From Erysipelotrichaceae bacterium (GTDB lineage Bacteria; Bacillota_I; Bacilli_A; RFN20; CAG-826): a stretch of DNA of 64,000 nucleotides. The notes under the pieces were generated by a model that had not been told where the DNA came from, did not search any database, and saw only the letters and a list, made by a program, of their open reading frames with translations. Each line of letters starts with the position of its first letter. The stretch's first letter is position 1. A program made the translations under genes and the position numbers. Below are positions 55,565 to 64,000 of this stretch, in pieces. Location of the stretch: positions 1 to 64,000 of the forward strand of contig SVBE01000004.1 in the NCBI GenBank assembly GCA_015059065.1, read 5' to 3'.

Positions 55565-56997
55565 TTAACGAGTTCTCCTAGCATTGAATATGTATGTGAT
55601 TCAGTGATTTTGACATTAACTATCTTGCCCACTAAAGTTTCATCTGCCTTAAAATGCACGAGTTTATTATTCTCTGTATATCCAGAGAACATATCTTTAT
55701 TGGTTTTGCTCACCCCTTCAACTAGAACAGGATAGATTTTACCAATCATCTCGTTAGATTTTTTAGAGATGCTATTTTCTAAATGGGAGACGAGTTCTTT
55801 AAATCTCTTCACTTTTGTTTCATAGCTAATTGGATCTTCAAGCTTTGCCGCGGGAGTACCTCTCCTAGGAGAATAGATGAATGTGAAAGCAGCATCATAG
55901 CCAACCTCATCTACCAAAGATAGGGTTTCGTTAAATTCTTCGTCGCTTTCATTTGGAAAACCAACGATGATATCGGTTGAAAGAGTTAAACCTGGGATAT
56001 TATCTTTCATCTTCTTCACTAAAGATAAATAATCTTCTCTAGTATAACGACGGTTCATTCTTTTAAGTACATCAGAACTACCTGATTGCACTGGAAGATG
56101 AATGAACTTCATAATATTTGGATAATCCGCGATAGCTTTAATCATGCGATCATTAAAATCCCATGGATGAGATGTGGTAAATCTAATGCGAGGAATGCTA
56201 GTTTTACCTGCAGCCTCTAATAAATCCGCGAAATCATATCCTTCATCTAAATCTTTACCGTAAGCATTAACGTTTTGTCCAAGGAAAGTGATTTCTTGAT
56301 AGCCTTTTTCTTCTAATTCTTTAACTTCTTTCATCACATCTTCAAAGCGGCGGCTTCTTTCCTTTCCACGTGTATATGGAACGATGCAGTAGGTGCAGAA
56401 TTTATCACATCCATACATGATGTTGACGAAAGCTTTGAATTCATTGTTACGGCAAGAAGGCAAATCTTCAACGACTTCACCAGCCTTAGATTCGATAGAG
56501 ACAATTCTTTCTCCACTAGTCAAAGTTTCATAGACTAAAGAAGCAAGGTTATATATCTCATGTGTGCCAAAATATAGGTTAACTTCTTTAAACGTATTAA
56601 TCAGTCTATCAAGGATCTCAGGTTGTTCAACCATACAACCGCATATCGCGATTACTAAATCCTTCTTTTTGGACTTTAAATGCTTGAGGTTGCCGACCTC
56701 TCCATAGACCTTATCTTCAGCGTTTTCTCTCACCGCGCAAGTATTGATGATAATGAGGTCAGAAACGTTGACATCATCAGTAGATATCATCCCTACGCTT
56801 TCTAAGATGCCGCGCATTGTTTCTTCATCTCTCACATTAGCCTGACAGCCATATGTCTTGATGAAATATTTCTTATTTTTTAAAGCATTGATAATCTCAG
56901 TATTAGAGGAAAGATTAACGCGATGAAAAGTTGTAGATTCTTTTCCACGATGCGCTGCTTTTTTTAAATCTGGTTTAGCGATAATACGTGTTTTCAT
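55561..56997 (-). CDS. miaB: tRNA-2-methylthio-N6-dimethylallyladenosine synthase
   Basis: A radical-SAM methylthiotransferase of 478 residues from the ATG at 56997 (AGGAG 8 nt upstream; a GTG at 57003 is an alternative). N-terminal domain: FIKTYGCQANVRDEETM and CAVRENAEDK and GCMVEQPE, giving the three cluster cysteines; radical-SAM motif YGCDKFCTYCIVPYTRGKERSR; ITFLGQNVNAYG; TRAM domain at the C-terminus. Adds the methylthio group to the MiaA product. Confidence 0.96.
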   Translation of the reverse strand: MKTRIIAKPDLKKAAHRGKESTTFHRVNLSSNTEIINALKNKKYFIKTYGCQANVRDEETMRGILESVGMISTDDVNVSDLIIINTCAVRENAEDKVYGEVGNLKHLKSKKKDLVIAICGCMVEQPEILDRLINTFKEVNLYFGTHEIYNLASLVYETLTSGERIVSIESKAGEVVEDLPSCRNNEFKAFVNIMYGCDKFCTYCIVPYTRGKERSRRFEDVMKEVKELEEKGYQEITFLGQNVNAYGKDLDEGYDFADLLEAAGKTSIPRIRFTTSHPWDFNDRMIKAIADYPNIMKFIHLPVQSGSSDVLKRMNRRYTREDYLSLVKKMKDNIPGLTLSTDIIVGFPNESDEEFNETLSLVDEVGYDAAFTFIYSPRRGTPAAKLEDPISYETKVKRFKELVSHLENSISKKSNEMIGKIYPVLVEGVSKTNKDMFSGYTENNKLVHFKADETLVGKIVNVKITESHTYSMLGELVK

Positions 56998-56999
56998 GA

Positions 57000-57779
57000 T
57001 CACTTCTCCTCATAATAAATACTGTTAATTTGCTGACATTTTCCTGTCAAATCATCGATTTTTAATAAAACCGCGGATAATAAGCCTCTACCTTCTTTTG
57101 GTACTTCAAAACGGCTCATTTGGTTATAGATATTCTTTTTAATAACACTATCCTTATCAAATCCTAACACCCCATCAGTAAAGCCTGTCATTCCCACGTC
57201 TGAGATATAAGCAGTACCATTAGGAAGTATCTTTGCATCATTGGTTTGAATATGGGTATGGGTACCAAGAATTGCCGATACTTTTCCGTCGAGAGCATAA
57301 GCGATAGAAAGCTTCTCTCCTGTCGCTTCTCCATGTAGATCGACGATATGAATTGGAGCGTCATTATTATCGACTACATCAAGGATTGAATAATATGGAC
57401 TTTTAACTTCTTCACCCATAAAGGCTGTACATAAAACGTTAGTTACTCTCACCTTAATTCCATCGACATCATATTCGATTGTTCCCTCACCTGGGAAATC
57501 TCTAGCGAGGTTAATTGGTCTTATGAGTCTATCAACGTTATCAATATAGCGATTTATCTCGCTTTTAGAGTCGTAATGATTCCCTAGAGTGACACAGTCA
57601 ATACCGTTATCCACTAGTTCATCATAATGATGTCTAATGATTCCTTTACCATGTGTGACATTCTCTCCGTTAGCGATGACGAAATCAACTTGGTATTTAT
57701 TAACAAAATATTCAAGTTTCTCTTTAATCATTCTTCGGCCAATAGGACCGACGATATCTCCAATAAAAAGAATGTTCAA
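57000..57779 (-). CDS. ymdB: YmdB-family metallophosphoesterase
   Basis: The 259-residue protein has FIGDIVGPIGRRMIK with the first metal Asp, VIANGENVTHGKGI, DCVTLGNHYDSKSEI (GNH), DLHGEATGEKLSIAYALDGKVSAILGTHTHIQTNDAKI and YISDVGMTGFTDGVLG, all diagnostic of the YmdB/TIGR00282 phosphodiesterase that influences cell fate and RNase Y related regulation in B. subtilis. The start is a TTG (57779), 20 bp after rny, with only a weak ribosome binding site. It adjoins rny as in other Bacillota. Confidence 0.93.
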   Translation of the reverse strand: MNILFIGDIVGPIGRRMIKEKLEYFVNKYQVDFVIANGENVTHGKGIIRHHYDELVDNGIDCVTLGNHYDSKSEINRYIDNVDRLIRPINLARDFPGEGTIEYDVDGIKVRVTNVLCTAFMGEEVKSPYYSILDVVDNNDAPIHIVDLHGEATGEKLSIAYALDGKVSAILGTHTHIQTNDAKILPNGTAYISDVGMTGFTDGVLGFDKDSVIKKNIYNQMSRFEVPKEGRGLLSAVLLKIDDLTGKCQQINSIYYEEK

Positions 57780-57799
57780 ATTAGATTACTTTCTATCTG

Positions 57800-59371
57800 C
57801 TATTTAGCAGTTTCAATCGCGCGGTATTCGCGAATCACTGAGACTTTGATTTGACCTGGATAAGTCATTTCAGCCTCAATGCGGTCTTTGATATCTCTAG
57901 CGAGCTTAAAGGCACCTGTATCATCAATCTTGTCTGGCATGACCATGACGCGTAATTCACGGCCTGATTGTAAAGCGTATGACTGATATACTTCTTCATA
58001 TGAATTACAGATTTCTTCAAGCTTCTCAAGTCTCTTGATGTAGTTTTCAAGCATTTCACTTCTCGCGCCTGGACGGGCCGCAGAGAGAGTATCAGCGGCT
58101 TGCACTAAATTAGAGATGACGAACTTAGCAGGAACATCACCATGGTGAGATTCAATGGCGTTGACCACCACTTCTGGTTCGCCATATTTTTTAGCAAGTC
58201 TTGCACCGAGTTCGACGTGGCTACCATCCGTTTCAAAGTCAACGGATTTACCGATATCGTGCAATAAGCCAGCGCGTTTTGCGAGGTTTTGATCTAAGCC
58301 TAATTCAGCAGCCATAATGCCCGCTAAAGTGGCGACTTCGATGGAATGGTCTAATGCGTTTTGGCCATAGCTAGTACGATATCTAAGTCTACCCACATAG
58401 TCTAATAATTGTGGATTGATGCGTGGTAAACCGAGTTTAAAGGCCACATCTTGACCAGTTTTATGAATGGTTTCTTCTAATTCTTTCTTTGTCTTTTCAC
58501 AGATTTCTTCAATTCTTCCTGGTTGAATACGACCATCTTTAATTAAAGATTCTAATGATCTTCTTGCAATCTCTCTTCTAATTGGATCAAAGCAAGAAAC
58601 AGTAATCACTTCTGGAGTATCATCGATGATTAAATCAACACCTAAGATTTGTTCTAAGGTACGGATGTTTCTACCTTCTCTACCGATGATTCTGCCCTTC
58701 ATCTCATCGCTTGGAAGAGCGACGACAGAGACCGTTCTTTCTGTGGTCACATCTTGAGCGTATTTAGAAATGGCTAAACCGAGGATTTCTTGTGCCTTCT
58801 GTGCGGCTTGCTCATTGGCTTCATCTTCTTTGTTTTTGATGTAGACAGTCATCTCTTTAGATACTTTGCTTTCCACTTGTGCAAATAATTGATCTCTCGC
58901 TTCTTGAGTGGACATCTTTGCCACCTTTTCAAGTTCAACGATGATGGAGTCGATCTTTTCTTGAAGTTGAGCTTCTTTTCTATCGCAGTCTTTTAAACGG
59001 CGATCGAGTTTCTCATTCTTTTCATCTAAAGCGTTTTCTTTTTGCGTTAATTGAAGATCACGGCGATCGATGTTTTGTTCTCTTTGGAAGAGTTTGTTTT
59101 CGAGTTGAGCAACTTCTTGCTTTCTTTCCTTGATGTCGCGATCCGCGCGATTCTCGGCTTCTTGCACAGCGCGTTTAGCATCTAATTGAGCGTTCTTAGC
59201 GATGTGTTCAGCTTTGATTTCTGCGTCGCGAATAATCTTGTTTGCTTTTTTAACTTGATGTCTGGATTTGAGGAATAATACAAGGAAAAATATTCCAGCG
59301 CCTAAAAGGACACCGCCTACGGCGGCAAGCGCAATCCAGAGACCAGTTAAAGGTACTTCTGCGTATACCAT
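57800..59371 (-). CDS. rny: Ribonuclease Y
   Basis: The 523-residue membrane-anchored endoribonuclease initiates mRNA decay. N-terminal helix (about 10-33), long coiled coil (about 38-195), KH domain ([39 protein letters not shown], about 215-255) and HD domain ([22 protein letters not shown] and [20 protein letters not shown], His-Asp site; IESHHGDV). Full length. AAAGGG lies about 8 nt before the ATG. It has its own promoter with a 130-nt leader. Confidence 0.97.
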   Translation of the reverse strand: MVYAEVPLTGLWIALAAVGGVLLGAGIFFLVLFLKSRHQVKKANKIIRDAEIKAEHIAKNAQLDAKRAVQEAENRADRDIKERKQEVAQLENKLFQREQNIDRRDLQLTQKENALDEKNEKLDRRLKDCDRKEAQLQEKIDSIIVELEKVAKMSTQEARDQLFAQVESKVSKEMTVYIKNKEDEANEQAAQKAQEILGLAISKYAQDVTTERTVSVVALPSDEMKGRIIGREGRNIRTLEQILGVDLIIDDTPEVITVSCFDPIRREIARRSLESLIKDGRIQPGRIEEICEKTKKELEETIHKTGQDVAFKLGLPRINPQLLDYVGRLRYRTSYGQNALDHSIEVATLAGIMAAELGLDQNLAKRAGLLHDIGKSVDFETDGSHVELGARLAKKYGEPEVVVNAIESHHGDVPAKFVISNLVQAADTLSAARPGARSEMLENYIKRLEKLEEICNSYEEVYQSYALQSGRELRVMVMPDKIDDTGAFKLARDIKDRIEAEMTYPGQIKVSVIREYRAIETAK

Positions 59372-59510
59372 AAAAAATCCCTTTCTTTCGTCCTACGAAA
59401 AAATAACTATAATTTAAAACCTTATGCAGATTTTGTATATAAAAGGTAAAACCTGATAATTGTGTTTCTCTACTGAGAATCTATAGTTAGTGCTTCTTAA
59501 ACACGAGATT

Positions 59511-59539
59511 ATTATAAATGATTGGATAATAATTAACAA
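59511..59539 (-). promoter_or_regulatory. rny promoter
   Basis: TTGTTA (59534-59539), 17 bp, TATAAT (59511-59516) on the minus strand, giving a leader of about 130 nt before the rny ATG. Confidence 0.7.
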
Positions 59540-59542
59540 TAA

Positions 59543-59568
59543 ATAAAAACGCGCCCACAAGGACGCGT
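59543..59568 (-). terminator. Terminator of recA
   Basis: ACGCGTCC pairs with GGGCGCGT on the minus strand (59549-59568, one G-U) around a 4-nt loop, followed by TTTTATTT. Confidence 0.85.
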
Positions 59569-59586
59569 AATAATTATGAGATTGTC

Positions 59587-60579
59587 TTATTCGACAACAC
59601 CGGATTTGATTTTGGTGAGAAGTTCTTCTTCGATTTCTGGATTTTCTGCGATATAAGCTTTACCAGCATCTCTACCTTGCGCAATCTTGCTACCCTTATA
59701 TTCGTACCAAGCACCTGTCTTTTTAATTAAGCCAAGTTCAACCGCTCGGTCGAGGATTTCCCCTTCTTTACTCACGCCTTTACCGTAGATGATATCGACT
59801 TCACAAGTCTTGAATGGGGAAGCCACTTTGTTCTTCACAATTTTAATCTTACAAGTGTTACCGTAGATTTCGCTGCCTTGTTTTAAAGCTTCTGTTCTTC
59901 TAATATCAATTCTGATAGAGGAATAGAACTTTAAGGCACGACCACCGGAAGTGGTTTCAGGGTTGCCATACATCACCCCAACTTTTTCTCTTAATTGGTT
60001 GATGAAGATAATCGCGCAGTTCTTTTTGTTGAGAATTGCTGTTAATTTTCTCATCGCTTTAGACATTAAACGCGCTTGTAAGCCAACTGAGCTATCACTC
60101 ATTTCACCATCGAGTTCTGCTTGTGGGACTAAAGCCGCGACGCTATCGACGACGATAAGAGAAATGCCACCGCTACTAGCGAGCATTTCGGTAATCTCTA
60201 AGGCTTGTTCACCACTATCTGGTTGAGATAAGACTAATTCATCGATGTTGACACCGAGGTTTTTCGCATAGACTGGATCAATCGCATGTTCAGCATCGAT
60301 AAAGGCTGCTTGACCGCCTTGTTTTTGACATTCGGCAATCGCGTGTAAGGCTAAAGTAGTTTTGCCACTGCTTTCAGGTCCATAGATTTCAATAATACGT
60401 CCTTTTGGGTATCCACCGACGCCTAATGCTTCGTCGAGAAGTAGGGAACCGCTAGGGATGACATCAACGTCAACGGCTGTGCGATCACCAAGGCGCATAA
60501 CCGCACCTTTACCAAACACTTTTTCAATCTCTCTAAGTGTTTCTTCTAATGTTTTGTTTTCGTTCTTTTCGTTTTTCAT
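59587..60579 (-). CDS. recA: Recombinase RecA
   Basis: Strand-exchange ATPase, 330 residues. Walker [15 protein letters not shown] at about 66-79, [39 protein letters not shown] (Walker B), [36 protein letters not shown] (loop L2) and [11 protein letters not shown]. The acidic C-terminal tail is shorter than in E. coli. TAGGAG precedes the ATG. It follows cinA as in most Bacillota. Confidence 0.98.
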   Translation of the reverse strand: MKNEKNENKTLEETLREIEKVFGKGAVMRLGDRTAVDVDVIPSGSLLLDEALGVGGYPKGRIIEIYGPESSGKTTLALHAIAECQKQGGQAAFIDAEHAIDPVYAKNLGVNIDELVLSQPDSGEQALEITEMLASSGGISLIVVDSVAALVPQAELDGEMSDSSVGLQARLMSKAMRKLTAILNKKNCAIIFINQLREKVGVMYGNPETTSGGRALKFYSSIRIDIRRTEALKQGSEIYGNTCKIKIVKNKVASPFKTCEVDIIYGKGVSKEGEILDRAVELGLIKKTGAWYEYKGSKIAQGRDAGKAYIAENPEIEEELLTKIKSGVVE

Positions 60580-60630
60580 AAAAATACGCTCCTACTTATA
60601 TATACCTAAAAAGTTGCAAATTTCGACGCA

Positions 60631-61101
60631 TTATTTGAAACTTTTCAACATAAATTCTAAATGATTATAACCTAATTGTAAAGCTTGCTTTACAATATCT
60701 TCTCTACTCCCCTGTAATAAATATTTAAAAACTTGGGTGGTTTGATAAGCTGTCACTCCAATGTAGATCTCTCCAACAGGTTTTCCTTCCATCGCTTCTG
60801 GACCTGCATTACCAGTGAAGGAAATGGCATAGTCGACATCGAGAATATATTTGCCGTGCATCGCCATATCGCCACCGATTTCTTGGCTTACCACTCCAAA
60901 CTGTTCCACTCGTGCTGGATCGATGCCAAGAAGTTTTATCTTTTCTTCAGTAGCATATGTCACGACTCCGCCTTTAAAGAATTTCGAGGCTCCAGGAATA
61001 GCGGTGATAGATGAAGCAAAAGAACCACCAGTAAAACTCTCAACTGAGCCGAGGGTACGGCCATATTCTTTAAATAAATCTGATAGCTCTTGCGCGTTCA
61101 T
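60631..61101 (-). CDS. cinA: CinA C-terminal-type nicotinamide nucleotide amidase
   Basis: The 156-residue protein is only the CinA C-terminal (PncC-like) domain: TLGSVESFTGGSFASSITAIPGASKFFKGGVVTYATEEKIKLLGID, SQEIGGDMAMHG and ISFTGNAGPEAMEGKPVGEIYIG. PncC deamidates nicotinamide mononucleotide. The N-terminal MoCF/ADP-ribose pyrophosphatase-type domain of full CinA is absent. The ATG overlaps the pgsA stop (TAATG), and recA follows. Confidence 0.92.
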   Translation of the reverse strand: MNAQELSDLFKEYGRTLGSVESFTGGSFASSITAIPGASKFFKGGVVTYATEEKIKLLGIDPARVEQFGVVSQEIGGDMAMHGKYILDVDYAISFTGNAGPEAMEGKPVGEIYIGVTAYQTTQVFKYLLQGSREDIVKQALQLGYNHLEFMLKSFK

Positions 61102-61748
61102 TAATCTTTCTTCTCTTCGACGAGAACCTTTCTATTTTGATAGACGTAAATGACGCCAGATAAGAAACTCGCTAATGTGGCAGCGTAGACGATAAAAGCT
61201 GTCACAGTTAAATAAGGGTTAGTATTATTTGGATACATATAGTGGAATGGGAAGTCATTTAATAAGACGCAACCAATAGCCACCATTTGTAAGACAGTTT
61301 TGAGTTTTCCAAAAATATTCGCGGCAATAACCGTTCCTTTTTGGGCTGCGATAAATCTCATCGCATCAACAACTGTATCTCTCGCGACCATGATAATCAC
61401 GCACCAAACAGGGATAAATAATCTTTGTTCTGCCGCATATGGCGCAAATAATGATGGTGCGCATAAGAAGATAAGCATGGAACTCACAAGCAATTTATCC
61501 GCCACTGGATCTAAGAATTTACCGAGATTAGTCACTTGGTTGTTCTTTCTCGCTAACTTTCCGTCTAAGTGATCGGTATAGCTTGCAATCACAAAGAATA
61601 CAAAGATGATAAGGAAGATTAGATTAATTCTCGTATTACCAAGTTCTGGGGTTTGCAGATTTGGAATAAGAGATAAGACGAATAATGTGATGATTAAAAT
61701 AATCGTCGCAATGATTCTACTGAAGGTGATCTTTGTTGGTAAATTCAT
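61101..61748 (-). CDS. pgsA: CDP-diacylglycerol-glycerol-3-phosphate 3-phosphatidyltransferase
   Basis: Commits CDP-diacylglycerol to phosphatidylglycerol. The 215-residue membrane protein opens with LPTKITFSRIIATIILI and carries the CDP-alcohol phosphotransferase motif as SYTDHLDGKLARKNNQVTNLGKFLDPVADKLL (DG-AR-G-D-D spacing), with the first position of the usual D-x2-DG reading TDHLDG. About five membrane helices. AGGAG lies before the ATG. First gene of the pgsA-cinA-recA unit. Confidence 0.94.
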   Translation of the reverse strand: MNLPTKITFSRIIATIILIITLFVLSLIPNLQTPELGNTRINLIFLIIFVFFVIASYTDHLDGKLARKNNQVTNLGKFLDPVADKLLVSSMLIFLCAPSLFAPYAAEQRLFIPVWCVIIMVARDTVVDAMRFIAAQKGTVIAANIFGKLKTVLQMVAIGCVLLNDFPFHYMYPNNTNPYLTVTAFIVYAATLASFLSGVIYVYQNRKVLVEEKKD

Positions 61749-61767
61749 AAATTTCTCCTTTGTGAGT

Positions 61768-62096
61768 ATTCGGTCCTGTAAGCCATGTTTTGTCGAGGAT
61801 AATTATTTATCTAGGATTTACCTGTCTAGGCAATTCGTTTCTCGCCATCGACTTCCCCTACCAAATTTGGGTTTCTCGCTTACGGGGTTTACCGCGTTCC
61901 ACTTCACTATTTCTAGTGATCTCGTCTCTGTGGCACTTTCAGACCATAGCCATGGTTACCTTTAGGCATCAAGTCGCCGTAACGCACTCCTGCATCCCTA
62001 GTATTATTTCTTCTACTAGCGTAAACACTACAGACATCACAGTCTGTGCGAGCATGGACTTTCCTCTAGCGTGAGCCAGCAATTATCCGGACCGAA
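61768..62096 (-). ncRNA. rnpB: RNase P RNA, class B-like
   Basis: The ends pair as TTCGGTCC (5', 62089-62096) and GGACCGAA (3', 61770-61777). The 5' part contains the conserved GAGGAAAGTCCATGCTC, and the 3' part ACATGGCTTACAG, the two halves of the P4 core. The region of about 330 nt lies between pgsA and gpsB, with gpsB immediately upstream as in Bacillus (ypsB-rnpB). Exact ends are approximate. The 5' end touches the gpsB stop codon, so it may be processed from a gpsB transcript. Confidence 0.93.
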
Positions 62097-62462
62097 TTAT
62101 TTAATGATGTCATTGATATCAACACCGATGCTGAAGAGGTATTTCTCATATTTGTCAATCTTTCTGATTAACTCCATGTTATCTGTTGTGACCCCAACAC
62201 CTGCCTTAATGTTTTCAAAACGGTTTTTGTATTTCCCGTTCTCAACAACTAGACGATAATTCTCACTCTTCAGGTCAGCCAATTCTTTTCTTAATGCATC
62301 AATTTCTTGTTTGTCGACTAATTCGTTTGATTCGATGACGACATAGTCTTGAATGACCTTATCAAGAAACTGATCGACAAGAAGTGGATCATAGCCTCTC
62401 GGAACACCCGGGAAGACCTCATCGAGGATTTTTTGACTTGTGAGATTGAGTTTCTTCGGCAT
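62097..62462 (-). CDS. gpsB: Cell division protein GpsB
   Basis: The 121-residue DivIVA-family protein has the N-terminal membrane-binding/coiled-coil domain (ILDEVFPGVPRGYDPLLVDQFLDKVIQDY), a coiled coil (EIDALRKELADLKSENYRLVVE) and a short C-terminal domain. GpsB links the divisome with penicillin-binding proteins, suggesting a wall-bearing cell. The promoter is near-leaderless and the stop abuts rnpB. Confidence 0.88.
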   Translation of the reverse strand: MPKKLNLTSQKILDEVFPGVPRGYDPLLVDQFLDKVIQDYVVIESNELVDKQEIDALRKELADLKSENYRLVVENGKYKNRFENIKAGVGVTTDNMELIRKIDKYEKYLFSIGVDINDIIK

Positions 62463-62475
62463 AGATATCTAATAC

Positions 62476-62504
62476 ATAATATATTATATATTAGTGCTTT
62501 TCAA
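62476..62504 (-). promoter_or_regulatory. gpsB promoter
   Basis: TTGAAA (62499-62504), 17 bp, TATTAT (62476-62481) on the minus strand, then 13 nt to the ATG with no Shine-Dalgarno. Confidence 0.6.
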
Positions 62505-62514
62505 TCTTTTTTCA

Positions 62515-62542
62515 TTGAAAAAAGACGTTTGAATGATATAAT
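62515..62542 (+). promoter_or_regulatory. Promoter of the exonuclease-recU unit
   Basis: TTGAAA (62515-62520), 16 bp, TATAAT (62537-62542), then 11 nt to the ATG with no Shine-Dalgarno: near-leaderless. Confidence 0.7.
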
Positions 62543-62553
62543 ACGTATGGCTT

Positions 62554-63279
62554 ATGAAACTGTTAGATAAAGCAATTAAAGGTCATAAATATCTCGTCTT
62601 TCTCGATTTCGAAGGTACCCAATACTCTCACGAGATGATTGCCATCGGCGCTGTTTTAGCAACACTAAATCGCAAGGGTGAAATCAAGAGAATGAAGAAG
62701 GGATATAAAGCTTTTGTTCTCGCTAAAAATAAGATCGGTACATTTGTCGAAAACCTCACTGGTATCAACCAAGCATTATTAGATAAAGAAGGTATCTCAT
62801 TTGCCAAAGCGATGAAAGGTCTACGCGAATACTGTGGTTCCGCATTCTTAAAATGTAGCTTTGTGACATTTGGTAATCATGATATGAAGATACTTGGTCA
62901 ATCCTTTTCATATAACCTTGATACCCCAAAGGATGTCATCGCACAAATACAGCACAATTACTTAGATTTCTCTCAGTTTATCTCTACCTTTACTAAAGAT
63001 AACCATAACAATCCTTATTCATTATCAAATTACTGCGCTCACTATTTTGTCAGTAGAGAAGGTATCGAACATGATCCTCTATATGACGCAATCAATCTCG
63101 CTAAGTTATATGATGCTTTCGTGAAGAATCAAGATATCGTTCTTGAAGACTATTTAAACAACCTAAATAGAATGCCACATACGCCTTATCCAATTAAAGA
63201 AGTTATTAATAGACTCACAAAAGGCGAAACAGTCAGTGCGGAAGATTATAAACACATCACCGAGGAGTATTTGAAATGA
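62554..63279 (+). CDS. DEDDh-type 3'-5' exonuclease
   Basis: The 241-residue protein has the DnaQ-like exonuclease motifs: VFLDFEGTQYS (Exo I, Asp and Glu), TFGNHDMKIL (Exo II Asp) and HDPLYDAINLAKLYDAF (Exo III, His and Asp). It resembles KapD-like or DnaQ-like stand-alone nucleases; DNA or RNA preference cannot be read. It overlaps recU by an ATGA, which suggests a DNA repair role. The family match is good but the specific protein is not recognised. Confidence 0.85.
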   Translation: MKLLDKAIKGHKYLVFLDFEGTQYSHEMIAIGAVLATLNRKGEIKRMKKGYKAFVLAKNKIGTFVENLTGINQALLDKEGISFAKAMKGLREYCGSAFLKCSFVTFGNHDMKILGQSFSYNLDTPKDVIAQIQHNYLDFSQFISTFTKDNHNNPYSLSNYCAHYFVSREGIEHDPLYDAINLAKLYDAFVKNQDIVLEDYLNNLNRMPHTPYPIKEVINRLTKGETVSAEDYKHITEEYLK

Positions 63280-63878
63280 AATACCCAAACGGTAAAGAAT
63301 ATAAACCTACATCCAAAGAAAAAACTAAAGCCAAAAAGCCAAGCGCAAAGGCTCTTTTATCCGCGGGAAATAGAGGTATGTCCTTTGAAAGCGACATCAA
63401 TGCTGCTAACGAATATTATCGCGAAAAAGGCATCTGCTTAATCACCAAAAGACCAACCCCAATCAACGTCGTTAAAGTTGATTATTCAAAAGGGGCAATC
63501 ATCACTAATGCCTATTTTGAAAAACAGTCCACTACTGACTATAACGGGGTATATAAAGGAAGATATATTGACTTCGAAGCTAAGTCTACAAAACAGAAAG
63601 TCTCTTTCCCATTAGCGAACATTCCACCACAACAAATTGAACATCTCACTAAGGTCATTGAACATCAAGGCATTGCCTTCTTTCTCATCTGTTTTGAACT
63701 GCTTGGAGAAACATATTTATTAGATGCTCAATACGTAATCGATTTCCACAAAAAATATAAAAGAAAAAGTATTCCTCTCAACTTTATTAAAGAAATTGGT
63801 GATGAGATAGAATACGGTTTAAATCCACGTCTTGATTATATTAAAGCGGTAAAAGCTAAATATTTTAAAAACAAGTAA
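63276..63878 (+). CDS. recU: Holliday junction resolvase RecU
   Basis: Resolves recombination intermediates in Bacillota. The 200-residue protein has the disordered basic N-terminus, NRGMSFESDINAANEYYREKGICLITKRPTPINVV (catalytic helix with Glu), YIDFEAKSTKQKVSFPLANIPPQQIEHL (the PD-(D/E)XK core, DFEAK) and FFLICFELLGETYLL. Complete. It is coupled to the exonuclease gene and faces nth; recU and nth are neighbours in other Bacillota too. Confidence 0.95.
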   Translation: MKYPNGKEYKPTSKEKTKAKKPSAKALLSAGNRGMSFESDINAANEYYREKGICLITKRPTPINVVKVDYSKGAIITNAYFEKQSTTDYNGVYKGRYIDFEAKSTKQKVSFPLANIPPQQIEHLTKVIEHQGIAFFLICFELLGETYLLDAQYVIDFHKKYKRKSIPLNFIKEIGDEIEYGLNPRLDYIKAVKAKYFKNK

Positions 63879-63881
63879 ATA

Positions 63882-64000
63882 TTAGAGTTTTTCACGACAA
63901 ATCCCTATTAATTTGCAATTTTCACATAAGGGATTTTTTGCTCTGCACTGAACTCTTCCAAAATGAATGAATTGGTGATGGAGTTTGATCCAGTGTTCTT
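63882..64000 (-). CDS. nth: Endonuclease III, C-terminal end (cut by window edge)
   Basis: The last 38 codons are visible. They read EHWIKLHHQFIHFGRVQC and continue with cysteines spaced C-x6-C-x2-C-x5-C, the [4Fe-4S] loop of Nth, ending ICREKL and TAA (63882-63884). The rest lies beyond 64000. Convergent with recU, 3 bp apart. Nth removes oxidised pyrimidines. Confidence 0.92.
   Translation of the reverse strand, partial: EHWIKLHHQFIHFGRVQCRAKNPLCENCKLIGICREKL

Noticed and set aside
63905..63938. Inverted repeat AAATCCCT ... AGGGATTT with a T-run, looking like a recU terminator
   Set aside because: It lies inside the coding sequence of the nth cysteine cluster on the other strand; the repeat encodes the residues around the last cysteines and has a long loop.

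Overview
The window looks like the chromosome of a low-GC Gram-positive bacterium of the Bacilli/Erysipelotrichia/Mollicutes side of Bacillota, probably an uncultured, host-associated lineage (inference). Evidence: RNA polymerase delta (RpoE), GpsB, RNase Y, a class-B-looking RNase P RNA, a perfect CIRCE element, the order pgsA-cinA-recA-rny-ymdB-miaB-miaA, a FolT-like ECF substrate subunit and a ClpB without its N-terminal domain. The genetic code is standard: TGA closes many genes, often in ATGA overlaps, and the tRNA-Trp has a CCA anticodon.

Layout. (1) 161-2021: an AAA15-type ATPase coupled to a small Toprim-like protein, resembling RloA/RloB or PARIS-type phage defence pairs. (2) 2126-19004: the centrepiece, ten genes on the minus strand, nearly all overlapping or a few bases apart. 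It encodes two related TasA/camelysin-like exported proteins, a membrane-anchored McrB-like AAA+ ATPase, a DUF2357 (McrC-like) partner that has a coiled coil instead of a nuclease, a SipW-type signal peptidase, a small membrane protein, a membrane PAS/degenerate GGDEF/degenerate EAL protein, a 2049-residue secreted InlB-repeat protein, a GLUG-repeat protein, another secreted protein and a small cytosolic protein. A leader of about 330 nt precedes it. I read it as a surface-fibre or adhesin assembly locus that has recruited a nuclease-less McrBC-like machine, and it is the best candidate for an undescribed system here. (3) 19460-35546: mixed housekeeping and accessory genes: a lipoprotein, pyruvate kinase, a GNAT-MsrA fusion, a GH2 beta-galactosidase, a cation/proton antiporter, clpB under CIRCE, an alpha/beta hydrolase, membrane proteins, a YggS protein and a SemiSWEET-type PQ-loop protein. 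(4) 35620-36427: a HEPN/MNT toxin-antitoxin pair whose antitoxin carries an HTH; a second, orphan MNT protein fused to a ribbon-helix-helix domain lies at 19907-20362. (5) 36640-64000: mostly core genes: tRNA-Trp, yqeY, an M29 aminopeptidase, metK behind a SAM riboswitch candidate, smpB-folC-folT, a NifU-like protein, tRNA-Gln, cysQ, ychF-ispF-argS-rpoE, two fused ABC exporters, fhs, miaA, miaB, ymdB, rny, recA, cinA, pgsA, rnpB, gpsB, an exonuclease, recU and the 3' end of nth.

Expression signals are unusually readable. Many genes have good Shine-Dalgarno sites, but at least eight transcription units have a -10 box only 6-13 nt before the start codon and mostly no Shine-Dalgarno, so they are probably leaderless. 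Several hairpin-plus-T terminators, a SAM-responsive attenuator, a CIRCE operator and a terminator that contains the ribosome binding site of an ABC exporter are also visible. All functional calls come from motif recognition by eye; no database search was run.
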